From: a virus
Strand: one strand, 5' to 3'
DNA: 30,074 nucleotides
Virus record (IMG/VR): IMGVR_UViG_3300046028_002339
Span: 1 to 30,074 of that record
The notes under the pieces are model-generated. The model worked only from the letters and a program-made list of their open reading frames with translations, ran no database searches and was not told the DNA's origin. This document shows positions 8,029 to 16,828 of the stretch, piece after piece; position 1 is the stretch's first letter; every line of letters begins with the position of its first letter. The translations under genes were made by a program, and so were the position numbers.

Positions 8029-8049
8029 CGTAACCATCACTAAGAGCCG
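8029..8049 (+). repeat. 21-nt direct repeat, copy 2
   Basis: Identical to 6036-6056, here downstream of the glycosyltransferase. It again forms the left arm of a terminator. Confidence 0.9.
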
Positions 8050-8065
8050 ACAGGGCCCTTTTTTA
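8042..8065 (+). terminator. Rho-independent terminator after the glycosyltransferase
   Basis: Stem AAGAGCC (8042-8048) with GGGCCCTT-side bases to 8060, containing one A.C mismatch, followed by TTTTTT. The left arm is the same as in the terminator after pstS, but the right arm has drifted. Confidence 0.75.
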
Positions 8066-8074
8066 CGGCTGTAC

Positions 8075-8080
8075 TAAATA
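8075..8080 (+). promoter_or_regulatory. Late-promoter-like TAAATA
   Basis: TAAATAC followed by an AAAGGA ribosome binding site at 8085-8090 and the ATG at 8101. The layout promoter, leader, RBS, start is complete here. Confidence 0.5.
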
Positions 8081-8100
8081 CTTTAAAGGATCTATTTAAT

Positions 8101-8199
8101 ATGAGTTGGTTCAGACATCGCCCACCCAAATATCCCCCAAACAAACCTATTCAACCCAAACAACCGATTCCACAAAATAAACAACCTAAACCACAATAG
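8101..8199 (+). CDS. Small proline-rich protein (32 aa)
   Basis: The ATG at 8101 has an AAAGGA ribosome binding site 10 nt upstream and a late-promoter-like motif. The product starts MSWFRHRPPKYPPNKP and is almost entirely Pro, Gln, Lys and Asn after the aromatic-basic N-terminus. It ends with TAG. I recall similar very short MSWF-type proteins in other T4-like phages. Function unknown; it is too short for a fold. Confidence 0.55.
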   Translation: MSWFRHRPPKYPPNKPIQPKQPIPQNKQPKPQ

Positions 8200-8204
8200 C
8201 GTGC

Positions 8205-8210
8205 TAAATA
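8205..8210 (+). promoter_or_regulatory. TAAATA motif abutting the 8215 start
   Basis: TAAATA ends 4 nt before the ATG, with no Shine-Dalgarno in between or upstream. This is one of four genes in the window with this arrangement. Confidence 0.4.
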
Positions 8211-8214
8211 CTGT

Positions 8215-10149
8215 ATGGACATTAAAACACTAGAATCGTTTAAGCTAGCAGACGCAGTTACCTTTCACAACACCCTTAATCCCAAGTTGTGGCGCGGTCA
8301 AAACCTACGCCCTGAAGTGGAGCAGCAATTGAAATTGATTGCAGAGGACTTTATTGATGAATTGGGAATAAAGGGCATTGATGTGCGGGATATCACAGTG
8401 TCTGGTAGTAATGCTGCTTATAGTTATACTCCACACAGCGATTTAGATTTGCATATCTTAGTAGATTTGTCATCAATGCCAGATAATGAGGTTTATCGAG
8501 AGTTCTTTGATGCAAAAAAGACAATATACAATGATTCACACACGATTACGGTGCATGGAATCCCAGTAGAATTATATGTACAAGATGCCAGTCAGCCAGT
8601 AGTTAGTTTAGGCGAGTATAGCATATTGAACAACAAATGGATTCGTCTTCCCACTAAGCGTAGAGCAAACTTCGACCAAACTGCAACTAAATCAAAATAT
8701 CAAAAGCTATTAAGCTTGATAGAATTGGGATTGAAATCAAAAAGCTTGGATACGATTACCAATGTTCTAAAAACAATTAAACGATATCGGCAAGCTGGGT
8801 TAACTAACGGTGGAGAGTTTGGTCCAGAAAATCTAGCTTATAAAGCATTACGCAAGCAAGATTATATCACACGCTTATATCAACTACGCGATAAGTTACA
8901 TAGTGCAGATTTAACTATTGAAAATATGTATGCTGTTAGGAAGCCTGTTAAAGATAAATTTGCAGATAGGTTAGCTAAAGAATTCAAACAATACCGCGCC
9001 ACTGACGAAGATTACGATCCAAATGGTCCTCCACCTGGGCCAGAATTCAAGCCTACCATGCCCGCTGGCACTGTTAGAGTAGATGTAAGTGATGTGTATG
9101 ATTGGTACAAGTTGGGACAAAACATCAGCGACCTTAGCAGAGTAGATCCTAGTATTTTTGGTAAGGGGCCTCCTAGCACTATTATTTCTTTTGGTAGTGA
9201 AGATGCCGAACACAATTACATTAACGCATTGAAGAACTTGGGTCTTGATACCACAGACATAGATCCTGTTGATCCCAAGCAACCTAAAAATATGCAGCGG
9301 CAGAAAACAGATCCTACCTTTAATGTCAACGAAGAAGATGAGCTTACTGAAGGTGTTAACGATCCATCTTTATTCAAAGTGGTGTTCATTGTAGGCGGCC
9401 CGGGCAGTGGCAAAAGTTATGTATCTGACCGATTGGGGTTACGGGCGTTAGGATTTGTACCTATCAATAGCGACATTGCGTTTGAATATCTAATGCAGAA
9501 AAAGGGCTTGGATTTTGCAATGCCACCTGAAGAACAAGATGAGCGTAATATTGCCCGTGCCAGAGCTAAAGAACTTACAAAGAAAAAAGAAGAATTAGCA
9601 ATTGATGGTAGATTGGGTTTAATTATAGATGGTACTGGTGATTCTTGGGAGAAATTTGTTTCTATTCGCAATCGCTTAGAGACATTGCTTGGATATGAAT
9701 CGTTTTTAGTATTCGTTGACACCAGTTTAGATTTAGCACTATACAGAAATCAAATGAGAGAAAGAAAAGTTCCAAATAAAATAGTTGTTAAGAAATGGGA
9801 ACAGGCTCAAAGCAATTTAACAATGTACAAATTACAGTTTGATAAATGGGCCGTCATTAAGAATGATAACCATTCTTCTGATAAGATTGAAAAGGTACAC
9901 AAGCAGATTGCTAGTTGGGCACGTAAAATGCCAACTAATAAACAAGCACAGCAATGGATCAAGCAACAAAAACAACCTGCAGTAACAACTGAAGCAAGTG
10001 GTTACATTCCAAGCAACAAAGAAAAGAATGATCCTCGTTTTAAGACAGCACTAACAGTGGATGTTAATCCATATTCAATCCAAAAGAATGCAAAAGCATT
10101 TGGATTTAAAGTTAGCAGAGCCGGAATCCCGCCACTACTACATCCTTAA
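8215..10149 (+). CDS. Nucleotidyltransferase - P-loop kinase fusion with cleavage-like junctions
   Basis: A 644-residue multi-domain protein. Residues about 20-240 form a nucleotidyltransferase: SGSNAAYSYTPHSDLDLH has the G-S...S-D-x-D signature (D76, D78), and VELYVQD may give the third acidic residue. A Pro-rich linker follows. After LTE (377-379) the sequence GVNDPSLFK leads into a P-loop kinase with Walker A GGPGSGKS (394-401) and LIIDGTGDS, similar to the separate kinase at 2165. After VTTE (ending at 593) comes a basic C-terminal module, ASGYIPSNKEKNDPRFK and TALTVDVNPYSIQKN, which I recall from other phage proteins. L-T-E/G fits the T4 prohead protease site and T-T-E/A nearly does, so processing into three products is plausible but inferred. 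Confidence 0.75.
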   Translation: MDIKTLESFKLADAVTFHNTLNPKLWRGQNLRPEVEQQLKLIAEDFIDELGIKGIDVRDITVSGSNAAYSYTPHSDLDLHILVDLSSMPDNEVYREFFDAKKTIYNDSHTITVHGIPVELYVQDASQPVVSLGEYSILNNKWIRLPTKRRANFDQTATKSKYQKLLSLIELGLKSKSLDTITNVLKTIKRYRQAGLTNGGEFGPENLAYKALRKQDYITRLYQLRDKLHSADLTIENMYAVRKPVKDKFADRLAKEFKQYRATDEDYDPNGPPPGPEFKPTMPAGTVRVDVSDVYDWYKLGQNISDLSRVDPSIFGKGPPSTIISFGSEDAEHNYINALKNLGLDTTDIDPVDPKQPKNMQRQKTDPTFNVNEEDELTEGVNDPSLFKVVFIVGGPGSGKSYVSDRLGLRALGFVPINSDIAFEYLMQKKGLDFAMPPEEQDERNIARARAKELTKKKEELAIDGRLGLIIDGTGDSWEKFVSIRNRLETLLGYESFLVFVDTSLDLALYRNQMRERKVPNKIVVKKWEQAQSNLTMYKLQFDKWAVIKNDNHSSDKIEKVHKQIASWARKMPTNKQAQQWIKQQKQPAVTTEASGYIPSNKEKNDPRFKTALTVDVNPYSIQKNAKAFGFKVSRAGIPPLLHP

Positions 10150-10175
10150 TTAACTACTGTCATCCGATGGAATTT

Positions 10176-10183
10176 GATAAATA
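10176..10183 (+). promoter_or_regulatory. Late-promoter-like GATAAATA
   Basis: GATAAATA lies 23 nt before the ATG at 10207, which has a GGGA at 10196-10199 as a weak ribosome binding site. Confidence 0.5.
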
Positions 10184-10206
10184 ATAGACTATCACGGGAT
10201 TCCATA

Positions 10207-10767
10207 ATGAAAATCAGTCAACTACTTGAAACAACCACAGCAGGTGCAATAGCCAGCGTGGCCCAGCCAATGGGTACGCAAACTAGATCAGGCAAAAAAG
10301 CAGGATCAATGTTTAAAGGTAAAAAGACTAATAAACCTTTCTATGAGTCAGACTTGCAAGAAGACGATATTATCGTAGTTCCAGGACAGGGGCGGATTAA
10401 AAAGTCAGGTTTTGTTAAGCACGACCCTGACCAAGCAGAACACGAAGGTGAAACATTAAAGAACAGTCTACGCACAATCATTCGGGTAGCAACTGATTTA
10501 GACAAAGAACTATCAACCAGAGACAACTTCCCGGAATGGGTATCAGAAAAGATTGGTGCAGTTAAGAGTAACATGGTAAGTGTTATGGACTATTTAATCA
10601 GTGCAAAAGAAATGCAACACAATCCAGATGCCATGGAAGAAGGTGCCAAAGTAGACCGTATGGTTAAGCATATTGCCAAGACCGAGAAGAAGTTGGGTCA
10701 TTCTAAAAAAGAAGCAGAGAACATTGGCTGGGCCACTGCTAATAAACGTGGTTACTTAGACAAATAA
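10207..10767 (+). CDS. Small phage protein with leader-like N-terminus
   Basis: The frame is open from an earlier ATG at 10174, but 10207 is chosen because it follows the late-promoter-like motif and a GGGA, and because it starts MKISQLLE, a leader ending in L-x-E. The middle has basic stretches (SGKKAGSMFKGKKTNK) and the VVPGQGRIKKSGF segment. The C-terminal 45 residues after MEEGAKVDRMVKHIAKTEKK end in ENIGWATANKRGYLDK, a motif I recall at the end of many proteins of marine T4-like phages. The MEE/G junction again looks like a cleavage site. Function unknown; an internal capsid protein is the likely guess. Confidence 0.65.
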   Translation: MKISQLLETTTAGAIASVAQPMGTQTRSGKKAGSMFKGKKTNKPFYESDLQEDDIIVVPGQGRIKKSGFVKHDPDQAEHEGETLKNSLRTIIRVATDLDKELSTRDNFPEWVSEKIGAVKSNMVSVMDYLISAKEMQHNPDAMEEGAKVDRMVKHIAKTEKKLGHSKKEAENIGWATANKRGYLDK

Positions 10768-10779
10768 CACTTTAATACT

Positions 10780-13700
10780 ATGACCACACAAATTACCGCT
10801 AGTAATCTAACACCTTCATTTCTTGCGTCGATAGACGTACCAAAAATAACTGTACTTGCTTATCCAGGTGATGACCAAGCGGCAGATCCTGCCGGCGGCC
10901 AAACTATAACATTAACAGGCACTGGATTTGTCACTGGTTGTACAGTTTTTACAGGAAGTACACAGGTAGGAACAGTTACTTTTATTAGTGAAACTTCAAT
11001 CACATTTATTTCATTGGCATTAGCTAGCGCAACTTACACTGTGTATGTGATCAACCCTGATGGTGGAACCGCTGCGTTAGTTCCTGGTATCAGTTATAGT
11101 GGATTGCCAAACTGGACTACCACTGCTGGTAGTATTGCTAGCGTGTATGAATATTCATCTATTAGTTCTACTGTTACGGCAACAGGTGACGCTCCCGTTT
11201 CTTATGCATTGTATTCAGGTTCATTGCCTTCTGGTTCTTCATTGAATACCAGTACTGGTTTAATATCCGGGACAAGTATTGCAAGCGCCGGTGCCACTAC
11301 CAGTAGTTTTGTTATAAGGGCAACGGATGGCCAGCTACAAGATAGCGATAGAAGTTTTAGTATTACGGTTAATACTGATGTGGTTACTTGGGTTTCACCC
11401 GCTAATAATTCTACTGTTACCTTACCACTCAACAGTGCATCTTCTACCGCGTTGTCTGCTACCAGTGCCGCCGGCAAATCAATCACTTATACTGCAAACG
11501 CATTACCAACTGGATTAAGCATTGTGAGTTCCGCAGTGACGGGTACCCCTACTGTAACAGCAAATACTACTTCCTTGTTTACAGCCACTGCTGCCACAGA
11601 TGGTAAAACTACCACAGCTACTATCAATTGGGTAGTGTCTGTGGCGAGTGATCCATACTTTAATTCAGTTGTATTGTTATTAAGTGCCAGTACCCCAACT
11701 AGCAATTTTATTGCTGATGCCAGTGTCAACACTTTTGCCATAGCACCGGGCGGTACACCTAGTGCTAATGTTAATAATCCATTACAACCTGGTTATTACA
11801 GTGGGTATTTCAATGGTTCGACGGATTATTTGACAGTACCAAGTAATGCTGCTCTTGCATTTGGCACAGGTGAATTTACTATTGAATGTTGGGTTTATTT
11901 TACTAACTCTGTTGCGAATCATGGTGTATTTCAATTAAGTACAAGTCTTTGGCCAGCAGCAACAAGCGGATTGGCAGTTTATGTAAGTGGTGGTCTAGGT
12001 TGGGGTGCGTACTATAATGGTACAGGTAATAATGGAACTCCGGCACCAATAGTTAATACTTGGTTTCATGTAGCGTTAGTTAGAAGTGGAACTACAACAA
12101 AACTATATGTAAATGGCGCCCAAATTCTTACAGCAACAGATACTACAAATTATACTGGAACATACTTATCAATTGGAGGTTATTATAGTACGGCATTTTT
12201 AATGTCAGGATACATCTCCAACTTCCGAATAGTCAAAGGCACCGCAGTTTACACCGGTGCATTTACACCTCCTACTCTAGCACCACTTACAAATGCGGGT
12301 TCAACTTCAGCTGCCTCTTACCCAAGTACAACAAATGTAGATATAACTTTTGCATCTTCAGCAACCAGTTTATTAACTTTACAAAGCTATCGTTTTATAG
12401 ATAACTCATCTACCCCACAAACAATTACACCAACTGGACCACCAAGTATATCCGTAACTCAGCCCTTTACCTTACCCTCACCATATACTGGTTATGGTAG
12501 TGGATTGTTTAATGGTACTGGCGATTACTTAACTACACCTGCCAATACTACTTTTGTGTTTGGTACTGGAGATTTTACAATGGAAGCATGGGTATATGCA
12601 ACAGCATTGCCTACCGCTCCTCAGGGTACTATTATGGCAAATGGTGGTAATAGTAACATAACTACAAATTATTCTGTGATAGTCTATCTATCTACAACGT
12701 TATATCCTGTTTTGTATGTAGGTACAAGTAGTACTCCGTCGGTGGGAATTACTTCGTCTTCAGCAATTGTAATTAATACGTGGAATCACATTTCGGTCAC
12801 ACGATCGGGAATTACTTTTACTATTTGGTTAAATGGTGTTTCTGTTGCCAGTGGTACATCATCAGTAAATCTAAACACATCGCAAGATTTATATATTAGT
12901 AGAACATATTCTGATCTAGCTAATCGTTATTTAACTGGTTACATCTCTAATGCACGTATCCTTAAAGGCACCGCAGTTTACACCGGTGCATTCACACCTC
13001 CTACTCTAGCACCACTTACAAATGCAGGCGCAACTTCTGCTGCTGCATATCCAAGTACAACCAATGTAGACATTACTTTTGCATCTTCAGCAACAAGTTT
13101 ATTAACTTTACAAAACAATCAAGCACAGAATAACAATCAATTTAGAGATAGTAGTACTAATAACTTTGCAGTTACAAGAACTGGTACTCCAACTCAAGGT
13201 ACATTTACTCCATTCTCACAAACAGGGTGGAGTGGGTATTTTAATGGTAGTTCAGATTATTTGACAACACCTACATCGTTGAATACTGCAATGGGAGGTG
13301 GTTTTGCTGGCAACGTAGTAACGATTGAATGTTGGATATATCCTATATCGTATAGTGCTTCCAACAGTTATTATACTCCGTTAATTGGTACTTATGCAGG
13401 CGTTGCTGCCAATGGCAGGTGGTACTTTGGATATACTGGATCCGCTACATCTGCTGGATACCTTAAATTCATGTACACTACTAGTACAGGATCACAGAAT
13501 GATATACAAAGCACAATTGCGGTAAACTACTTGAATTCATGGAATCATATTGCGGTTACAATAGATGCTACTACCGCAGCTACAACCACAATCAAATTCT
13601 TTTCAAATGGTGTATTAACCGATACATTTACAAGTCAGAATTTATCTTCACAGACTGCATATTATTCTTCTCCTAGTATTGCAAATAACATGTTATTAAA

Positions 13701-15177
13701 CGGTCATGCCGGATATATCTCTAACCTAAGAGTAGTTACAGGTGTAGCAGTATACACCGGTACATTCACTCCGCCTATTACTCCATTAACTGTAACTCAA
13801 TCAGCCGGCACCAACATCGCAGCCATCGCCGGCACAGCCACCAGTTTATTAACCCTACAAGACAATCGCTTCAAAGATAATTCTACTAATAACTTTGCCA
13901 TAACACCAAGTGGCACACCAAGCATACAAGCCTTCTCACCCTTTGCACCAACTGCTCTTTATAGTGCTGCTACAGTTGGAGGTAGTATGTACTTTAATGG
14001 TAGTACGGATTGGTTAACTTTATTAACTAATGCAAACATACCATACGCTTATAAATCAGGTAATTTTTGTTTAGAGTGTTGGCATTACATGCCTTCTGCA
14101 TACTCAAGTACTAATTATTTAGTTAGTTATTGGAATAGCGCACCCGATAAAGTAATTATATTAGGCTACAGTCCAGTGACCGCTGGAAAACTATCTTTTT
14201 TCTGGACTACTAATGGCACAACGGACAAAACGATAACTTCAGCAGATGTAATCCCTATTAACCAATGGCATCACATTGCTGCAATGCGAACTGGAAATAC
14301 TATTAGCTTGTTTGTTGATGGAATTCGTGTCGCTACTGCTTCAGAGGCCGGCACATTAAACTCTACTGGGCTTGCAGGAAATAATACTATCATGGCTCAT
14401 AATGCAGGTGCAGGAGCCTTAACGCCTGGATATTTGCATAGTTTACGCTCAGTCATTGGAAATAATCCATATGATGCTACTTTAACTACTCTAACTGTCC
14501 CCACCGCACCATTAACCGCAATATCAGGTACTAGTCTATTATTAAATGCAACTAATTCAGGAATCTATGATAGTACTGGTAAAAATGATTTAACTACTGT
14601 AGGTGATGCCAGAACATCTACCGCAGTGATAAAATATGGATCAAGCTCTATGTACTTTGATGGTACTGGGGATTATTTGAACTGTGGGTACAGTCCACAG
14701 TTTGATTTTGGTACTGGCGACTTTACTGTTGAATGTTGGGTGTATACAACATCGTATGCTACTGCACAAGGACTATTTGAATCTAGAGTACAGGCAGACG
14801 TAGTAGAAGCAAATAGATTAATGCTTTCAATCCTAGTTACTTCAGGATATCCACAATTATATAATGCATCTAATGATGTAGCTGTAATTTCAACAATTGC
14901 GATACCCTTAAATACTTGGACACACGTTGCATTTACTCGTAATAGTGGAACAGCTAGAGTATTTGTGAACGGACAAGTAGGTGCAACAAACGTATCATTT
15001 ACTACTAATTTTCTTGTAAATAAACTAATAATAGGAGCAATGATACAATCATCCGGTGGTGGGGTTTATAACCGTAACTTTTTTAATGGATACATTGATG
15101 ACTATAGAATAACCAAAGGTATAGCAAGATACACTACAACATTCACCCCACCAACAGCACCGTTCGCGTTGCAGTAA
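10780..15177 (+). CDS. Giant adhesin / tail-fibre protein with Ig-like and five LamG-like domains
   Basis: A 1465-residue protein rich in Thr, Ser, Ala and Gly with almost no cysteine. Domain order: an IPT/TIG-like domain (about 20-105, GGQTITLTGTGF), a putative Ig domain (about 110-195, GSLPSGSSLNTSTGLISG), a second (about 200-290) and five concanavalin A/LamG-like jelly rolls near residues 300-500, 560-730, 800-1000, 1055-1240 and 1275-1465. Each contains a FNG(S/T)xDYLT-type strand followed by a (E/C)xWVY-type strand (for example at 340, 574, 817, 1068, 1289). Such proteins bind glycans and are common phage receptor-binding or decoration proteins. Modules 1 and 2 share a near-identical DNA segment. 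The exact virion position is unknown. Confidence 0.8.
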   Translation: MTTQITASNLTPSFLASIDVPKITVLAYPGDDQAADPAGGQTITLTGTGFVTGCTVFTGSTQVGTVTFISETSITFISLALASATYTVYVINPDGGTAALVPGISYSGLPNWTTTAGSIASVYEYSSISSTVTATGDAPVSYALYSGSLPSGSSLNTSTGLISGTSIASAGATTSSFVIRATDGQLQDSDRSFSITVNTDVVTWVSPANNSTVTLPLNSASSTALSATSAAGKSITYTANALPTGLSIVSSAVTGTPTVTANTTSLFTATAATDGKTTTATINWVVSVASDPYFNSVVLLLSASTPTSNFIADASVNTFAIAPGGTPSANVNNPLQPGYYSGYFNGSTDYLTVPSNAALAFGTGEFTIECWVYFTNSVANHGVFQLSTSLWPAATSGLAVYVSGGLGWGAYYNGTGNNGTPAPIVNTWFHVALVRSGTTTKLYVNGAQILTATDTTNYTGTYLSIGGYYSTAFLMSGYISNFRIVKGTAVYTGAFTPPTLAPLTNAGSTSAASYPSTTNVDITFASSATSLLTLQSYRFIDNSSTPQTITPTGPPSISVTQPFTLPSPYTGYGSGLFNGTGDYLTTPANTTFVFGTGDFTMEAWVYATALPTAPQGTIMANGGNSNITTNYSVIVYLSTTLYPVLYVGTSSTPSVGITSSSAIVINTWNHISVTRSGITFTIWLNGVSVASGTSSVNLNTSQDLYISRTYSDLANRYLTGYISNARILKGTAVYTGAFTPPTLAPLTNAGATSAAAYPSTTNVDITFASSATSLLTLQNNQAQNNNQFRDSSTNNFAVTRTGTPTQGTFTPFSQTGWSGYFNGSSDYLTTPTSLNTAMGGGFAGNVVTIECWIYPISYSASNSYYTPLIGTYAGVAANGRWYFGYTGSATSAGYLKFMYTTSTGSQNDIQSTIAVNYLNSWNHIAVTIDATTAATTTIKFFSNGVLTDTFTSQNLSSQTAYYSSPSIANNMLLNGHAGYISNLRVVTGVAVYTGTFTPPITPLTVTQSAGTNIAAIAGTATSLLTLQDNRFKDNSTNNFAITPSGTPSIQAFSPFAPTALYSAATVGGSMYFNGSTDWLTLLTNANIPYAYKSGNFCLECWHYMPSAYSSTNYLVSYWNSAPDKVIILGYSPVTAGKLSFFWTTNGTTDKTITSADVIPINQWHHIAAMRTGNTISLFVDGIRVATASEAGTLNSTGLAGNNTIMAHNAGAGALTPGYLHSLRSVIGNNPYDATLTTLTVPTAPLTAISGTSLLLNATNSGIYDSTGKNDLTTVGDARTSTAVIKYGSSSMYFDGTGDYLNCGYSPQFDFGTGDFTVECWVYTTSYATAQGLFESRVQADVVEANRLMLSILVTSGYPQLYNASNDVAVISTIAIPLNTWTHVAFTRNSGTARVFVNGQVGATNVSFTTNFLVNKLIIGAMIQSSGGGVYNRNFFNGYIDDYRITKGIARYTTTFTPPTAPFALQ
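12235..12385 (+). repeat. In-frame 151-nt direct repeat in the adhesin (copy 1)
   Basis: Copy 2 is at 12964-13114. The offset is 729 nt, exactly 243 codons, and I count roughly a dozen mismatches. It encodes the end of a LamG module and the linker to the next (KGTAVYTGAFTPPTLAPLTN). A more diverged third copy starts near 13740. Confidence 0.85.
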
Positions 15178-15193
15178 TCAGTTAAGGATAATA

Positions 15194-16828
15194 ATGAGAG
15201 CACAAGATTTTTTAATAGAAGGCGCAACGGATGTTTTGTATCACAAGACATCTACTAGATCGGCCGCAAATATCCTTAAAGATGGTGTGTTCAAACTGGC
15301 CAGTTCAGTAGGCACACAAGCAGAAGAACAATATGCGCCACCGGGGAGACCTTACTTTTTAAGCACCAGCCGCAGCAAAGCAGGTGACTATGCTCGATGG
15401 GTTGGCTCAAGTGAGGTTATGTTTAACTTGAATGGACAGTGGTTGGCACAGCGATATAAAGTAAAGCCAATTGATTACTGGGAACGCGCTTGGCAACATA
15501 GTCCCGAACGCACCAGTGAAGGTGAAGATAGAGTATTCTCTAAAGATCCAGAAATCTCTATAGAATGCGTTACCGCAGTTCACGCTTTTATTAAATCAGC
15601 AGATGAATGGCGCAGCCCGTATACCAGACAAGTTTTACTTGTAGCCAAGCAGCGGGGAATCCCGGCATACTTGTACACTGATCCTCAGGCTTGGAAATTA
15701 CAAGACACTAGAAAAGCCGTCAGCCCTCAACAAGCAGCAGCACTGCTTAAAGGTTCAACACCAGTTCGTAAACAATATAAGCCAGCAAGTTCATACTTGG
15801 AACCTTGGTTAGAACTTATCTATAAAAAAGCAAAAAGTGAACTCTCCCCTGCGGCAGAAAAACTACGGCATAATTTAGTTTACTATGGTCTTCGTTATCC
15901 AAATGAAGACAGTGGTCTTGCATCTGATATGAATAATAGTAGAAAGCCTGACAGTCCTGATTATGCCAATGTAGACAAACTAATCAAGTTTATGCGTGCC
16001 AATCGCCTGGCCAAGCCTACTGACTTAAAGAATGCACTCGCACAAAAATGGGACGCAATCAACACCAAAGAGCAAGAGAGTGCTAAGGGTCAGCAACCTG
16101 TGGCGGAAGGCGTACCGCAGCCGGGAGAAAGTTCCGGTGCTCCAAAACAGTTTGGTCCCGATGCTAAAATACAAACTCGCCAAATGACTGTAAAAGATAT
16201 TATATCATCTGTGCCGGGGGTGCCTTATTATAATAATGTAGTTGATGATTGGGACGCCAAAGATTATAGTTGGGGTGTCACTAAAAAGGTTATAGAGTAT
16301 GCTACTTACTTGAAGGATCATCCAGAAAGTTTAGCAAAGTTGCCACCAGCAATAGTATTAAACGGTAAGTTTGAAGATGGCGCCCATAGGGTATCTGCTA
16401 TATGGTTGCTACAACAAAGAATGGATCCTAAAAATCCAATTTGGGCTAATGCTAAATTAAATGTTCAATTTGTTAAGCAAGGTGTGGCGGAAGATACAGG
16501 AGCTAATATTCCACCAGTATTATACCATGCCACTTATAAACAACGATTGAAAAGTATTCAATTAAAAGGTTTGGGAGCAGCCGGCAAGCGCAATTGGACA
16601 GATAGTAAGCGTGGTATTGTATATTTGGCATTAGATCCCGATGTGGCTGAAAGTTATGCGGAAACAGCATTGGATGATTTAGATGCTGATTGGGATATTG
16701 TCATACTTAAAATTTCAACAAGTGGCTTAGATACAAACAAGTTTCAATTAGATAGAAATGTATTGGACAACGAAGGCGACACATTAGAGTATCACGGTAT
16801 CATTCCTCCAGGGAATATTGGATTATGA
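15194..16828 (+). CDS. Two ADP-ribosyltransferase-like domains around a ParB-like domain, with capsid-targeting-like leader
   Basis: A 544-residue protein with AAGGA ribosome binding site at 15184-15188. The leader MRAQDFLIE is followed by a first ART-like domain (VLYHKT with H17, then FLSTSRSKAGDY). A linker ending PVAE (303-305) precedes a domain with IVLNGKFEDGAHR (D395, H398, R399), like the ParB/sulfiredoxin signature. A second GVAE (431-433) precedes another ART/Tpt1-like domain with VLYHAT (H445), VYLALDP and LEYHG (E532), matching an H-Y-E type. T4 packages an ART (Alt) and injects it, so this is a plausible functional analogue. The ART calls rest on short motifs and need structural confirmation. 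The stop overlaps the next start (ATGA). Confidence 0.7.
   Translation: MRAQDFLIEGATDVLYHKTSTRSAANILKDGVFKLASSVGTQAEEQYAPPGRPYFLSTSRSKAGDYARWVGSSEVMFNLNGQWLAQRYKVKPIDYWERAWQHSPERTSEGEDRVFSKDPEISIECVTAVHAFIKSADEWRSPYTRQVLLVAKQRGIPAYLYTDPQAWKLQDTRKAVSPQQAAALLKGSTPVRKQYKPASSYLEPWLELIYKKAKSELSPAAEKLRHNLVYYGLRYPNEDSGLASDMNNSRKPDSPDYANVDKLIKFMRANRLAKPTDLKNALAQKWDAINTKEQESAKGQQPVAEGVPQPGESSGAPKQFGPDAKIQTRQMTVKDIISSVPGVPYYNNVVDDWDAKDYSWGVTKKVIEYATYLKDHPESLAKLPPAIVLNGKFEDGAHRVSAIWLLQQRMDPKNPIWANAKLNVQFVKQGVAEDTGANIPPVLYHATYKQRLKSIQLKGLGAAGKRNWTDSKRGIVYLALDPDVAESYAETALDDLDADWDIVILKISTSGLDTNKFQLDRNVLDNEGDTLEYHGIIPPGNIGL
16099..16109 (+). repeat. Junction 11-mer TGTGGCGGAAG (four copies)
   Basis: Identical copies at 16099-16109, 16483-16493, 19316-19326 and 20285-20295, always in the same frame and encoding (P/G)-V-A-E followed by Gly, Asp or Glu. 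Each lies between recognisable modules of two different genes. Confidence 0.85.

Noticed and set aside
10174-10206. Upstream ATG at 10174 as start of the small leader protein
   Set aside because: It lies inside the late-promoter-like motif region and gives an N-terminus unlike the leaders; ATG 10207 fits better.
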